Of a stretch of 64,000 nucleotides of DNA, positions 8,309 through 16,738 are shown one piece after another. The notes beneath the pieces are model-generated. The model worked only from the letters and a program-made list of their open reading frames with translations. It was not told where the DNA came from and did no database searches. Numbering within the stretch: position 1 is the first letter of the stretch; each line of letters begins with the position of its first letter. Source of the stretch: CAYZAW01 sp964476505. GTDB taxonomy: Bacteria; Bacillota; Clostridia; Christensenellales; CAG-138. Location of the stretch: contig CAYZAW010000002.1 in NCBI GenBank assembly GCA_964476505.1, positions 24,430-88,429 of the forward strand, read 5' to 3'. The position numbers and the translations under genes were made by a program.

Positions 8309-10600
8309 CTACCGGATATCCTGATAAAACGCTACGCCGTCTTTCCCGCTGCGCTTTGCCTGATACATGGCTTCGTCCACTTTTTTATACAGCGCTTCAA
8401 AGGTAACGCCGTCCTCCGGATACAGCACCACGCCCAAGCTGCTGGAAATGGAAAGGTCGGAACAAATTTGCATGTGCAGCTTTTCGCAAAGCTCCTGCGC
8501 ACGCTTTTGTACCAGTTCCTTTCCGGGCACGTCTCTAAAGCAGACCATGAATTCATCGCCGCCCAGCCTGCCTACCAGATCCCCGGCGCGCATGGCGGAG
8601 TGCAGCGTTTCTGCGATATCGATCAGTACCTGATCGCCAACGTCGTGCCCCTTGGTGTCGTTCACGACCTTGAAATTGTCTACGTCTATCATTAATATGG
8701 CGTGCTGTTCAAGAAGCCCGCCCTCATGGAACAGCGCCTCCACACGCTTTTGGAAGGCCGCTCTGTCGTACGCGCCGGTCAGCGCGTCACGCTCGGAGCG
8801 CGCCAGCAGCGTTAATTCCTCACGTTTGAGCTCGTCTACATCCTCAAACAGCATGTAAGCCGTGACCTCGTTGGAATGGCATACCATTTGGATGGAAAGG
8901 CGCGTCCAGAACCGCTCCCGCTGCTGTCGCTTTCCACGGCGGAACAGCAAGGATTGCTCGGATTTGCCTGCGGCAAAGTCCGCTAAAAGCCGTTCCCTGT
9001 TCACAAACTGACGGAAGCGCTCCGCATCCTCCGGCGCAACGAACCGGCGGGAAATAAAGGAAGTACGCTCGTTCACGCCCTGATAACCGCCTGCCGGGAA
9101 CGCAGGCAGCAGCCCGCCCTCCATGATGTTGCAGGTGTCACGCGTTAAATTATGCTCATACAACGCGGCGCGGTCTTTGGGCAGCCGCTCTACCGTTTGC
9201 CGCCATTTTTCGTATGCCAGCTCCATCTGCCGGCGCAGCGTAACGTCCTCCGCGGAGATCACGGCGCTGGTTGGCTGATGGTTCGCATCGAATATGGTTA
9301 CATAGTCGTTCTGTTCCCAGTAGGAAGAGCCGTTTGCACGCACAATGCGTATCACACAGCGTCCGCGGGGCACGCCCTTATGGATGCTGTCGTAAAACGT
9401 TCGGTATTCCGCTTCGCTTTCGGGGCCGATCACGCCCGCGGCGATCATGCTGTCCGGCATGTTTTCCATCACGATCTCTGCCTTCAACTCGCTGACATAC
9501 GCGCTTTGGGAGCGCCATGTTCTGTTGCAGATATCGTAACGGGAAATGATCTTGTCCGTCATTTCCAAGGCGATGCGGCTGGTTTCCTCGCTGGCACGCA
9601 GGCGCTCCGCATCCTCCAGAATCAGCCTCCGATGGTTGCGCTCCTGCAGCAGCAGTACAAGGATGGCAACAATGCCCGCCAGCATAACTGCCATGGTATT
9701 GCGCACGCTGTTTTCCCGCGCGGCGCGCGCCACAGCGTCAATAGCGCTTTCCGGTATTTCGTTGAATACATACCACGGGTATTCTGATTGGGGCGCCAGC
9801 GTCAGCGCCTGAAACGACACATAGCGAACCTCATGATCCCCATTGATTTGGTAGGCGAACGTGCCGCTTTTACCGGTTTTGAGATCCTCCTTGAGTTTGT
9901 CCGCGCTATATTCCCCCTGATAGGTCACTTGATTGAATTTTTGGAATATGCTTGGGAAGCTGCCGGTGATGCCCAGCTTTTCTTCTCCCAAACAGATAAG
10001 ACCTTTTGCGTCTGTAATATACGTTAATCCGCTTTCGCTGTACGCACTGGAGGTTACCATCCGTTCAAACTCGTCGATCTCCAGCGTGCCGAACACAACG
10101 CCTTTTTTATCGCCGTACTGCATCGGCACCGCCAATACAAAGCGGGGCTTGCCGTCTGACCGCCCGACATCTAGCTTTTGGATGGCCTCCTGCCCGGCTT
10201 GCGCCGCGTGGAAATAGAAGCGATCCTGCACCGTTCGCTCCATGCCGTCCGGGTAATAGGCATAGCCGCGCTCATTGACCAAAAGCAGCAGTGAGAAGTT
10301 CGCGGCGTTCGCAAACTGACGCAGTTTATCCTCCTCGCCCCGGAAGCCGTTGGCTTCAACGTCAATGTCATTCGCAACAACGCGTAATATTTCGTATTTG
10401 CCGTCCAGCATGACAGACAGCATGTCCGTTTGCCGCTGGGCAGACCGAGACAGCTCCTGTTCCGCCTGCGCCGCCGCTTGCGTTACCACTTGTTTTTGAT
10501 CGATCAGCAGCAAAATAGACGCCGCTACAGGAAGCAACAGCAGCGTGCATAAAATACTGATAAAACCGGATTTATTTTTCTTTGCCCAAGCTTTTTTCAC
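8309..10600 (-). CDS. membrane diguanylate cyclase (Cache-like sensor, PAS, GGDEF)
   Basis: This 763-residue protein makes cyclic di-GMP from two GTP. It begins with a basic segment and a membrane helix (about 13-33), then an external sensor of about 250 residues with Cache features (YPDGMERTVQDRFYF). A second helix lies near 300-320, followed by PAS-like regions with SAVISAEDVTLRR, and the GGDEF domain. The active-site motif GGDEF is at 680-684, and the product-inhibition motif RxxD (RAGD, 671-674) sits five residues before it, so activity and feedback both look intact. It is transcribed alone. The window also holds a PilZ-bearing synthase that could respond to its product. Confidence 0.92.
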   Translation of the reverse strand: MKKAWAKKNKSGFISILCTLLLLPVAASILLLIDQKQVVTQAAAQAEQELSRSAQRQTDMLSVMLDGKYEILRVVANDIDVEANGFRGEEDKLRQFANAANFSLLLLVNERGYAYYPDGMERTVQDRFYFHAAQAGQEAIQKLDVGRSDGKPRFVLAVPMQYGDKKGVVFGTLEIDEFERMVTSSAYSESGLTYITDAKGLICLGEEKLGITGSFPSIFQKFNQVTYQGEYSADKLKEDLKTGKSGTFAYQINGDHEVRYVSFQALTLAPQSEYPWYVFNEIPESAIDAVARAARENSVRNTMAVMLAGIVAILVLLLQERNHRRLILEDAERLRASEETSRIALEMTDKIISRYDICNRTWRSQSAYVSELKAEIVMENMPDSMIAAGVIGPESEAEYRTFYDSIHKGVPRGRCVIRIVRANGSSYWEQNDYVTIFDANHQPTSAVISAEDVTLRRQMELAYEKWRQTVERLPKDRAALYEHNLTRDTCNIMEGGLLPAFPAGGYQGVNERTSFISRRFVAPEDAERFRQFVNRERLLADFAAGKSEQSLLFRRGKRQQRERFWTRLSIQMVCHSNEVTAYMLFEDVDELKREELTLLARSERDALTGAYDRAAFQKRVEALFHEGGLLEQHAILMIDVDNFKVVNDTKGHDVGDQVLIDIAETLHSAMRAGDLVGRLGGDEFMVCFRDVPGKELVQKRAQELCEKLHMQICSDLSISSSLGVVLYPEDGVTFEALYKKVDEAMYQAKRSGKDGVAFYQDIR

Positions 10601-10746
10601 AGGCTTCCCGCTCCGATGATCTTTTACAGGATGTTATAGAATAGATTCCGCGCCTTAACTGGCAAATGGTTTGTTTACTTATCGAATGATTATACCATGA
10701 ACAATACAGCCGACACAATATTATCACGCTAAAAGACACAATTCAA
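10601..10746. other. intergenic, upstream of the cyclase gene
   Basis: Part of a 197-bp gap containing no gene. AT-rich sequence near 10680-10735 probably carries the promoter of the minus-strand cyclase, but no pair of boxes stands out. Confidence 0.3.
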
Positions 10747-10779
10747 ACGCCCGGAGCAGTGTTAAAAAGCCCCGGGCGT
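10747..10779 (-). terminator. terminator after the 10798 gene
   Basis: Inverted repeat with arms ACGCCCGGAG (10747-10756) and CCCCGGGCGT (10770-10779). On the minus strand it follows the 10798 stop by about 20 bp and is followed by a short T-rich stretch (TTTGAATT). Confidence 0.65.
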
Positions 10780-10797
10780 ATCGTTGATAAATTATGT

Positions 10798-11448
10798 TCA
10801 GCTGTCTTTTTCCTGCTGCTCGCCGCCCATGGTATACCCCTCCATGGAGCCGGTCTTTTCCCAATAATCGAAACGCTTCATTACTTCGTCATAGGTTTTG
10901 CCGGAAATCTCGGGAAGCTCATCGCCCCACGCAGCACCCGCTTCTTTAAAGCCCTTTTCCACGGCGTTTTTCAGCATGGTGATCTTTCCAGTATCCCCGC
11001 CGGACAGGCTTACGGCCATATCCATGATGCGGGTGGCTACGGCGTTCACGCCGAACTCGCCGTCTTCGGCAATGGCGCTTTGCGCTTGGATGGAAGCCGC
11101 CTCGGGGTTCTCCAGGCTGCTGATGATGCCTGCCATGGCGTCCTTCAGGCCGCTCTTAGCATTCATAATAGCGCTTGCCTGATCCCCAAACATCTGCGCA
11201 ACCAGCCTTTGCAGGCTGTCATACCGCTGCTGGGTCATGGTATCCACCATTTTTGCCGCTTTGGCCTTTAGGTTTTCGTAACCAACGTCTTTTGTGCTTT
11301 CAGTCTTTTCAAACGAGTCCTGATCCTGCAGGGCAGCCGACACTGCATCCGTCTTGGATTCCGTGGCGGCGGGAGCGGCCTTTGCCGCTTGACCGGCAGA
11401 CTGCGTATAGCCTTGGTAGCCGGTGTTGTTGATACTTTCGATGGACAT
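10798..11448 (-). CDS. conserved protein of unknown function (DUF5610-like C terminus)
   Basis: This 216-residue soluble protein has no signal peptide or membrane helix. The first 65 residues are Ala/Thr/Ser/Gln-rich and probably disordered. The C-terminal half (about 130-205) carries FGVNAVATRIMDMAVSLSGG and GFKEAGAAWG, then LPEISGKTYDEVMKRFDYW. I recall this pattern from uncharacterised bacterial proteins grouped as DUF5610-like, and the assignment is from memory only. No function is known. The start is the ATG at 11448 with AGAGGTG eight bases upstream, rather than the GTG three codons earlier, which lies inside that ribosome site. Confidence 0.7.
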   Translation of the reverse strand: MSIESINNTGYQGYTQSAGQAAKAAPAATESKTDAVSAALQDQDSFEKTESTKDVGYENLKAKAAKMVDTMTQQRYDSLQRLVAQMFGDQASAIMNAKSGLKDAMAGIISSLENPEAASIQAQSAIAEDGEFGVNAVATRIMDMAVSLSGGDTGKITMLKNAVEKGFKEAGAAWGDELPEISGKTYDEVMKRFDYWEKTGSMEGYTMGGEQQEKDS

Positions 11449-11523
11449 CCTGTACACCTCTTTTTATTTTATTTCCCCCGTTTATATGGTATCGGCGTTT
11501 TTCCCGATTAGTTAAGTGTTTTT

Positions 11524-11660
11524 ATGGGGACGTTGTCCCCATACCCCCTACCAAGGGTCAATGACCCTTGGAACCCTTTCATCCGCCCATAATTATGGGC
11601 GGATAAATGGGATTTTTAAGGGATAACATCCCTTAAACGGGGTTTGGGGCAGCGCCCCAA
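11524..11660 (-). repeat. five-hairpin intergenic element, copy 1
   Basis: Five perfect inverted repeats in a row: 11524-11542 (ATGGGGAC/GTCCCCAT), 11551-11571 (CCAAGGGTCA/TGACCCTTGG), 11581-11604 (ATCCGCCCATAA/TTATGGGCGGAT), 11616-11636 (TTAAGGGAT/ATCCCTTAA) and 11644-11660 (TTGGGGC/GCCCCAA). The copy at 57288-57420 keeps all five and includes a paired T-A to G-C change in the second. It lies 10 bp past the stop of the minus-strand flavodoxin-like gene. Confidence 0.85.
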
Positions 11661-11670
11661 CATATATGCT

Positions 11671-12171
11671 TTATCGAACTGCCCAGTCGAGTACGGCCTT
11701 GAGATGTTCTTCGGACACACGGCTACCGCCGTGCTGCATCAGCTCCATAACGTCGTCTTCCTCGGGAGTCCTGTCCGGCTTCTGGGAAAGCTGTTTTGCC
11801 ACGGTGCGGGACATCGTGCTCATCATCAAGCGATATACGCCGGTCAGCTTACTGATTTCCAGCCCGCCGGGAAGATAGAACACCGGAATATTGCCAAGCG
11901 CAAACCGTTCGCTGACATCTTTTGCCTGTTTTCCGCCGTCGTCCGCCATGCCAACCGCGCACACGCCTTCGATGGCGTAGCGCTTTTGTGCCTTTTTCAG
12001 CCCTTTTACGCTGCCGGCCATCATCCAGCCCATAAACAGCACCGGAGTATTCTGCTCCAGCTTGGCTGCCGCTTCTTTTTGCGTATATGCGGGGCAGCCG
12101 GTTTTTTCGGAGAGCAGCTGCGCATAGGCTGCCGTATGCCCCGTATTGGATTCGTAAACGATTGCTTTCAT
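11671..12171 (-). CDS. flavodoxin-like protein
   Basis: This 166-residue protein starts KAIVYESNTGHTAAYA, the flavodoxin P-loop (S/T-x-T-G-x-T) that binds the FMN phosphate, followed by strands matching the flavodoxin fold (TPVLFMGWMMAGSVKGL, VCAVGMADDG). It is shorter than a diflavin enzyme and lacks other domains, so it is either an electron carrier or a flavodoxin-fold regulator of the menaquinone-dependent protoporphyrinogen oxidase type. The start is the ATG at 12171 with GGAGGAACACAAT in front. The longer frame begins 14 codons earlier without a ribosome site. It appears to be monocistronic. Confidence 0.8.
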   Translation of the reverse strand: MKAIVYESNTGHTAAYAQLLSEKTGCPAYTQKEAAAKLEQNTPVLFMGWMMAGSVKGLKKAQKRYAIEGVCAVGMADDGGKQAKDVSERFALGNIPVFYLPGGLEISKLTGVYRLMMSTMSRTVAKQLSQKPDRTPEEDDVMELMQHGGSRVSEEHLKAVLDWAVR

Positions 12172-12266
12172 ATTGTGTTCCTCCCACAACTGTTGATGTA
12201 TGTATGATACCACAAATACTCTGTTAACAATCGGTAAATTCGTTATTGATACCCATGTCCCGTGAT

Positions 12267-12295
12267 TTACTTCTTTTATGGGCGTGTATTATACT
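12267..12295 (+). promoter_or_regulatory. promoter of the CAP-domain gene
   Basis: TTACTT (12267-12272) and TATACT (12290-12295) are separated by 17 bp, about 100 bp before the ATG. The 5' leader between them and the ribosome site AGGAGG is GC-rich. Confidence 0.5.
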
Positions 12296-12397
12296 AAGCA
12301 TGGGAAGAGGCGCACGGCGGCCCGCCACGCTTTATTGGGCGGCTTGCGTTTCCGATACAGTATCTGTTACCGATCAACATCAACAGGAGGCCAAGTT

Positions 12398-13861
12398 ATG
12401 AAAAAAACCGTTCGTTTGCTTACATTGGCAATGGCGCTTATGCTGGCGCTTTCCCTCTGCCTGCCCGTACTGGCGGAAAACACCCTGACGGCTGCAGCAG
12501 CGCCTGTGAAGGTTACGCTTCGCGCTGTGCGGGAGGGCTACACAAAAAAGATCGCCAAGGATATCGTGATCGAAGCACTGCCCGGCGCGCCGATCGTATT
12601 TACGCCGCGCAGCGTAAAGGGCTATACGTTCTCGCAGATAGTCAATCCTGCCACTAACGCCGCAGTGGATCTGGCAACCTACACAGCGCCCGCCACTGAC
12701 GCAATGCTGTACGCCAGCTATTTAAAGAACCAAAAGCTGACGATCAAATATGTGTATAAGGCAGGCAGTAAGCTAAAGAATGCCACAAAAGCCACCACCA
12801 TGACACTTTCTCCCGGGCAGTCCTACACCGTAACACCTAAGGAGATCAAGGGCTACACGTTCTTGGAGATCGACGATCCCAATAAAGGCGTTGCTCCCAA
12901 AACAGGCTCTACCGTTACGGTATACTACGGCAAGAACGTAACGGCTACCGTAAAGTTCGTACTGGACGGGAAAAAGAAAAAGTCCCTTGCCGCTTCTCAA
13001 AAGCTCTCGGGGCTTTCCGGCCAAGCCTATGATGTTAACAGCGTGCTTCCCGCACTAACGGGCTATCAGGTATCCTCCGTCAGCGACCCCAACAAGGGCG
13101 TGTTCGGTACAAAAAACCATACCATTACCGTTAAATACACTGCCGTTACGGGCGCTTCCGCAACAACGCCTGTTACACCCGCTGTGCCGGCTGATAAATA
13201 CGGCAAAACGATCATTGTAACCGGGTACATCATCAGCGCAGAAACCGGCGCAGTGCTTGGCACGTCTACCGGTTACGCCGCAGTTGGCGTACCCACGGCG
13301 CTGCCCGTTCCCACTTTAGACGGCTTGATGGTAGAAAAAATCACCATCAACGGTGCCGACCTGCCTACCAGCAGCAGCACCTACACCCCCGTAGGCGATA
13401 CGGATATCATTTGGTATGTGCGTTCCACCGCATCAAAGATAGACACCAACAACATCGGGTTTGACCGTACCGACTATCCGCAGGTGGAAACCTCCTCGGA
13501 TGCCGCATACCTGCTGGAAGCCATCAATGCACAGCGCGCCTATGCCGGACTCCCGGCGCTCACCATCGATAAAACGCTGAACTGGTGCGCCTCCGTTCGT
13601 GCGCAGGAAAGTGCGATCTCCTATGAGCATACCCGTCCGGACGGCCGCTCCTGCTTTACCGTGCATCCGCTGTTAAAGGGCGAGAACTTAGGCAGAATCA
13701 ACGGTGTTGGCAACGCAGCCACGGATTACCTGATGCAATTGTGGATGGCCTCTACCACGCACCGCGCAAACATACTGTCCAGCAACTTTAAAACCGTTGG
13801 CCTGTACGTTTATTACGCCTCGGACGGCAATACCTATTGGGCACAGGCATTCGGCTACTAA
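12398..13861 (+). CDS. secreted CAP/SCP-domain protein with MucBP-like repeats
   Basis: This 487-residue protein has a signal peptide (residues 1-30, cleavage near LPVLAEN). About 300 residues of beta-rich modules follow. Two are similar and contain a KGYTF or GYQVSSV segment followed by D-P-N-K-G-V, as in MucBP-type repeats. The C-terminal 120 residues form a CAP domain: INAQRAYAGLPAL, then SYEHTRPDG with a conserved His, GENLGRI, and a closing YWAQAFGY. CAP proteins are extracellular and often of unclear role (protease, lipid binding, adhesion). No wall-sorting motif is seen. The start ATG has AGGAGG nine bases upstream. An earlier in-frame ATG lacks one. Confidence 0.88.
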   Translation: MKKTVRLLTLAMALMLALSLCLPVLAENTLTAAAAPVKVTLRAVREGYTKKIAKDIVIEALPGAPIVFTPRSVKGYTFSQIVNPATNAAVDLATYTAPATDAMLYASYLKNQKLTIKYVYKAGSKLKNATKATTMTLSPGQSYTVTPKEIKGYTFLEIDDPNKGVAPKTGSTVTVYYGKNVTATVKFVLDGKKKKSLAASQKLSGLSGQAYDVNSVLPALTGYQVSSVSDPNKGVFGTKNHTITVKYTAVTGASATTPVTPAVPADKYGKTIIVTGYIISAETGAVLGTSTGYAAVGVPTALPVPTLDGLMVEKITINGADLPTSSSTYTPVGDTDIIWYVRSTASKIDTNNIGFDRTDYPQVETSSDAAYLLEAINAQRAYAGLPALTIDKTLNWCASVRAQESAISYEHTRPDGRSCFTVHPLLKGENLGRINGVGNAATDYLMQLWMASTTHRANILSSNFKTVGLYVYYASDGNTYWAQAFGY

Positions 13862-13865
13862 AGGA

Positions 13866-13926
13866 GTAAAAGGTGACGCGCAATAGGTGCATTGCCGCGA
13901 TAGCGGAAGGGTGTCGTCACTTTTAC
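13866..13926 (+). other. three-way-junction-like structured element
   Basis: The ends pair as GTAAAAGGTGACG (13866-13878) with CGTCACTTTTAC (13915-13926), 12 bp with one bulged G. Inside are two small stems, GCAAT/ATTGC and CCGC/GCGG. It begins 4 bp after the CAP gene stop and precedes a separate terminator, so it may be a structured 3' UTR or processing site. No known RNA family was recognised. Confidence 0.4.
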
Positions 13927-13940
13927 GGATTGATATGTAA

Positions 13941-13972
13941 AGGGCAAGGCTGAAAACGCCTTGCCCTTTTTG
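13941..13972 (+). terminator. intrinsic terminator after the CAP-domain gene
   Basis: AGGGCAAGGC (13941-13950), a TGAAAAC loop and GCCTTGCCCT (13958-13967), followed by TTTTTGTG. It is a strong terminator for the plus-strand gene. Its minus-strand reading could also stop the pot operon, whose last stop is at 14030. Confidence 0.88.
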
Positions 13973-14029
13973 TGTTGTGTCGTTAGAGTATTATGCAACG
14001 ATACCCTGACACGCCGGAGGCAATAACTA

Positions 14030-15067
14030 TTACGCTGCCTTGATGTGATTCCACGCGGCGTTGTACACCTCGATGAAATCTCCAAGATCGTGGAATATCT
14101 CACAGCGATCCAGCACCTCCTGTGGGGGATTGTAGGTTTCGTCCGCAAGCATTTCCGGGTCTAACAGGGCAAGCGCGGCGGCATTGGGGGTGGAGTAACC
14201 GATGTATTCCGTATTGGCTTTTGCCACCTCCGGATCGCACAGGAAATTGATGAACGCCTCTGCCTCGGCAGTGTGCTGGCTGGTTTTGGGAATGATCACG
14301 TTATCGAACCAAACGTTGCTGCCCTCAACAGGCACGGCATAAGCAAGATCCGGGTTTTCCTCCATGCACCAAACGGCATCGCCGGAGTATACCACGGCAA
14401 GCGCAGCGTTGCCCGCGATCATGCTGCTTTTAATGGGATCGTCCAGATACGCCTGCACAATGGGCTTCTGCGCAATGAGCGCGTCCTGCGCGGCCTGAAT
14501 ATGCGCTTCCTCGCGGGTGTTGATGGAATACCCCAGCTTCTTTAGGGTAATACCGATGGTATCGCGGATGCTGTCGTACATCAAGATCTGATCCGCGTAC
14601 TTCTCATCCCAAAGCACGTTCCAGCTGGTAACAGGCTCCGTCACCATTTTGGTGTTGTACAAAATGCCCACCACGCCCCACATATACGGCACGGAATAGG
14701 TGTTGCCCGGATCGAAGGACAGATCCATAAAGCGGGAGTCGATATTCTTGATGTTGGGGATATTGGCCTTGTTCAGGGGATGCAACATATCCTCCGCCAC
14801 CAGCTTCTCGATGATGTAATCCGAGGGGAAGCACAGGTCATAGATGCAGTCCGGTGCGGACAGCTTAATGAGCATTTCCTCATTGCTGGCCATGTTGGTG
14901 TAGTTGATGCGGATGTTGGGGTTTTCGTCCTCAAACTGGGTAATGAGCTCTTCGTCGATATAGTCGCCCCAGTTGAGTACGTTGAGCGTTACCGTATTGC
15001 TGCCGCCGCAGCCGGTAAGCGCCGCCAGCGCCAGAACAAGCGCCAATGCCAGTGCCAGTTTCTTCAT
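14030..15067 (-). CDS. potD: spermidine/putrescine-binding lipoprotein PotD
   Basis: This 345-residue extracellular solute-binding lipoprotein has a signal peptide with lipobox LTGC, then the PotD-type start NVLNWGDYIDEELITQFEDE. Later it has PYMWGVVGILYNTKMV and a WCMEENPDLAYAVPVEGSN segment that contributes to the polyamine pocket. It delivers polyamines to the PotABC permease. It is the last gene of the xre-potA-potB-potC-potD operon, 37 bp after potC. The start is the ATG at 15067 with GGGAGGAAAACAAC upstream. The longer frame would place the signal peptide internally. Confidence 0.93.
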   Translation of the reverse strand: MKKLALALALVLALAALTGCGGSNTVTLNVLNWGDYIDEELITQFEDENPNIRINYTNMASNEEMLIKLSAPDCIYDLCFPSDYIIEKLVAEDMLHPLNKANIPNIKNIDSRFMDLSFDPGNTYSVPYMWGVVGILYNTKMVTEPVTSWNVLWDEKYADQILMYDSIRDTIGITLKKLGYSINTREEAHIQAAQDALIAQKPIVQAYLDDPIKSSMIAGNAALAVVYSGDAVWCMEENPDLAYAVPVEGSNVWFDNVIIPKTSQHTAEAEAFINFLCDPEVAKANTEYIGYSTPNAAALALLDPEMLADETYNPPQEVLDRCEIFHDLGDFIEVYNAAWNHIKAA

Positions 15068-15104
15068 GTTGTTTTCCTCCCGGTTAGAATTTTTAATAGT
15101 ATCG

Positions 15105-15926
15105 TTACGCGGATTTACGCGCAACCTTCTTTCTCTGCTCCGCGTCTGCCTTCTCCTGCTTGATGGATTTTAAATTCACCACCAACAGCAGCGTCACCAC
15201 CGCTACGAACATAATGGTAGACAGCGCGTTGATCTTGGGGTTGATGCCTCGCCTTGCAATGCCGTAAATATAGATGGAGAGGTTCTCCACCCCCTGCGTA
15301 GTGAAGTAAGACACCACAAAATCGTCCAGCGAAAGCGTAAAGGCCAGTATAAAGCCGGACACCACGCCCGGCATGATATCCGGGATGACCACCTTTCTAA
15401 GTGCCATCATGGGCGTACAGCCCAAGTCCAGCGCAGCCTCGTACAGCTGGTTGGAGCTTTGCCTGAGCCTTGGCATCACGGAAAATATCACATACGGGAT
15501 ATTAAAGGTGATGTGCGCGATCAATAGCCGCGTGTAGCCGTCCTTCAGGGCGATAAAGGCAAATATCATCATCAGCGAGATACCCGTTACCAAGTCCGGA
15601 TTGACCACCGGCAGCTGGCTGATGTTTTCGATGACACGCCGGGTGCCCTTTTTCATGGCGTGCATGCCAATGGCGGCAAAGGTGCCGATCACCGTTGCGA
15701 TCAACGCGGAGAGCACCGCCACCGTTAGGGTGATCACAAGCGCGTCCATCACCTTGCCGTCCCGGAAGAGTGCCTCGTACCATTTCAGGCTGAAGCCCGT
15801 CCAGTTGCCCATGGTTTTGGAGGAATTGAAGGAGTACACGATCAGCACCGCAATGGGCGCGTACAAAAACAGCAGCATCAGCCCCAAATACGTGCCTTTA
15901 AAGAAGGAACGAAGCCGTTTTACCAT
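15105..15926 (-). CDS. potC: polyamine ABC transporter permease PotC
   Basis: This 273-residue inner-membrane protein has six predicted helices and the ABC permease EAA loop (EAALDLGCTPMMALRKVVIP). It belongs to the PotC side of the PotB/PotC pair by sequence (KWYEALFRDG, FTLSLDDFVVSYF). The start is the ATG at 15926 with GGAGGGTGCG upstream. It overlaps the end of potB by 7 bp, so the two are probably translationally coupled. The tail is basic (QRKKVARKSA). Confidence 0.93.
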   Translation of the reverse strand: MVKRLRSFFKGTYLGLMLLFLYAPIAVLIVYSFNSSKTMGNWTGFSLKWYEALFRDGKVMDALVITLTVAVLSALIATVIGTFAAIGMHAMKKGTRRVIENISQLPVVNPDLVTGISLMMIFAFIALKDGYTRLLIAHITFNIPYVIFSVMPRLRQSSNQLYEAALDLGCTPMMALRKVVIPDIMPGVVSGFILAFTLSLDDFVVSYFTTQGVENLSIYIYGIARRGINPKINALSTIMFVAVVTLLLVVNLKSIKQEKADAEQRKKVARKSA

Positions 15927-16738
15927 AATTTCGCACCCTCCTTCCCAGTTGTGCCTTCCGCCCGGCGCATGATCGCCATGCTGATGAGCACCAGTATCAG
16001 TAGTATAAAGGACAATGCGGAACCGGAGCTCCAATCCTGCATCAGCAGGAACTGGTTCTCGATAAGATCGCCGTACATCATGAATTTACCGCCGCCCAAC
16101 AGCCGGGAGATGGCAAACGTGGTGATGGCGGGAATGAACACCATGGTGATACCGGAAATCACGCCCGGCATGGAAAGCGGCAGCACCACCTTAAAGAAGG
16201 TTTGAAAGCCGTTTGCGCCAAGGTCATGCGCGGCCTCGGTATGCGCACGGTCCAGCTTGGACAATACTGTGTAGATGGGCAGTATCATGAAGGGCAAAAA
16301 GTTATACACCATACCCAGCATCACCGCACCCTCCGTATACAGGAAGGACTGGCTGGGAAGGCCGATGAGCCCCAAGAGGTTGTTTAAAATACCGTTGCTG
16401 TCCAATATCACCTGCCACGCATAGGTGCGCAGGAGGAAGTTCATCCACATAGGCACGATGAACAGCACGGAGACGATGGACGCCGTGCTTTTTTTCATGT
16501 TAGACAGCATATAGGCGATTGGGTAGCCCAACAGCAAACACACCAGCGTTGCCCGAAACGCCATCCATACAGAGCGCAAAAGCACCTGCATGTACAGCGG
16601 GTCGAACACACCTGTCAGATTCTCCAGCGTAAAGCCGCCATCCTTCGTGACCGCATAGTACACGATGAGCAGCATGGGAGAGAAGATAAATATCAGCATC
16701 CATACCACATACGGGTAGGCAAATACCGTGCGCCTCAT
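15920..16738 (-). CDS. potB: polyamine ABC transporter permease PotB
   Basis: This 272-residue permease has six helices. The EAA loop reads EAAHDLGANGFQTFFKVVLP, and the protein keeps PotB features such as MWMNFLLRTYAWQVIL and ITTFAISRLLGGGKF. It pairs with PotC to form the polyamine channel. Its ATG overlaps the potA stop in a TCAT (ATGA on the coding strand) junction at 16735-16738. It has no odd features. Confidence 0.93.
   Translation of the reverse strand: MRRTVFAYPYVVWMLIFIFSPMLLIVYYAVTKDGGFTLENLTGVFDPLYMQVLLRSVWMAFRATLVCLLLGYPIAYMLSNMKKSTASIVSVLFIVPMWMNFLLRTYAWQVILDSNGILNNLLGLIGLPSQSFLYTEGAVMLGMVYNFLPFMILPIYTVLSKLDRAHTEAAHDLGANGFQTFFKVVLPLSMPGVISGITMVFIPAITTFAISRLLGGGKFMMYGDLIENQFLLMQDWSSGSALSFILLILVLISMAIMRRAEGTTGKEGAKLW

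Noticed and set aside
12278..12397. N-terminal extension of the CAP-domain protein
   Set aside because: The 40 extra residues precede a normal signal peptide and a good ribosome site at 12398, so they are leader sequence rather than protein.
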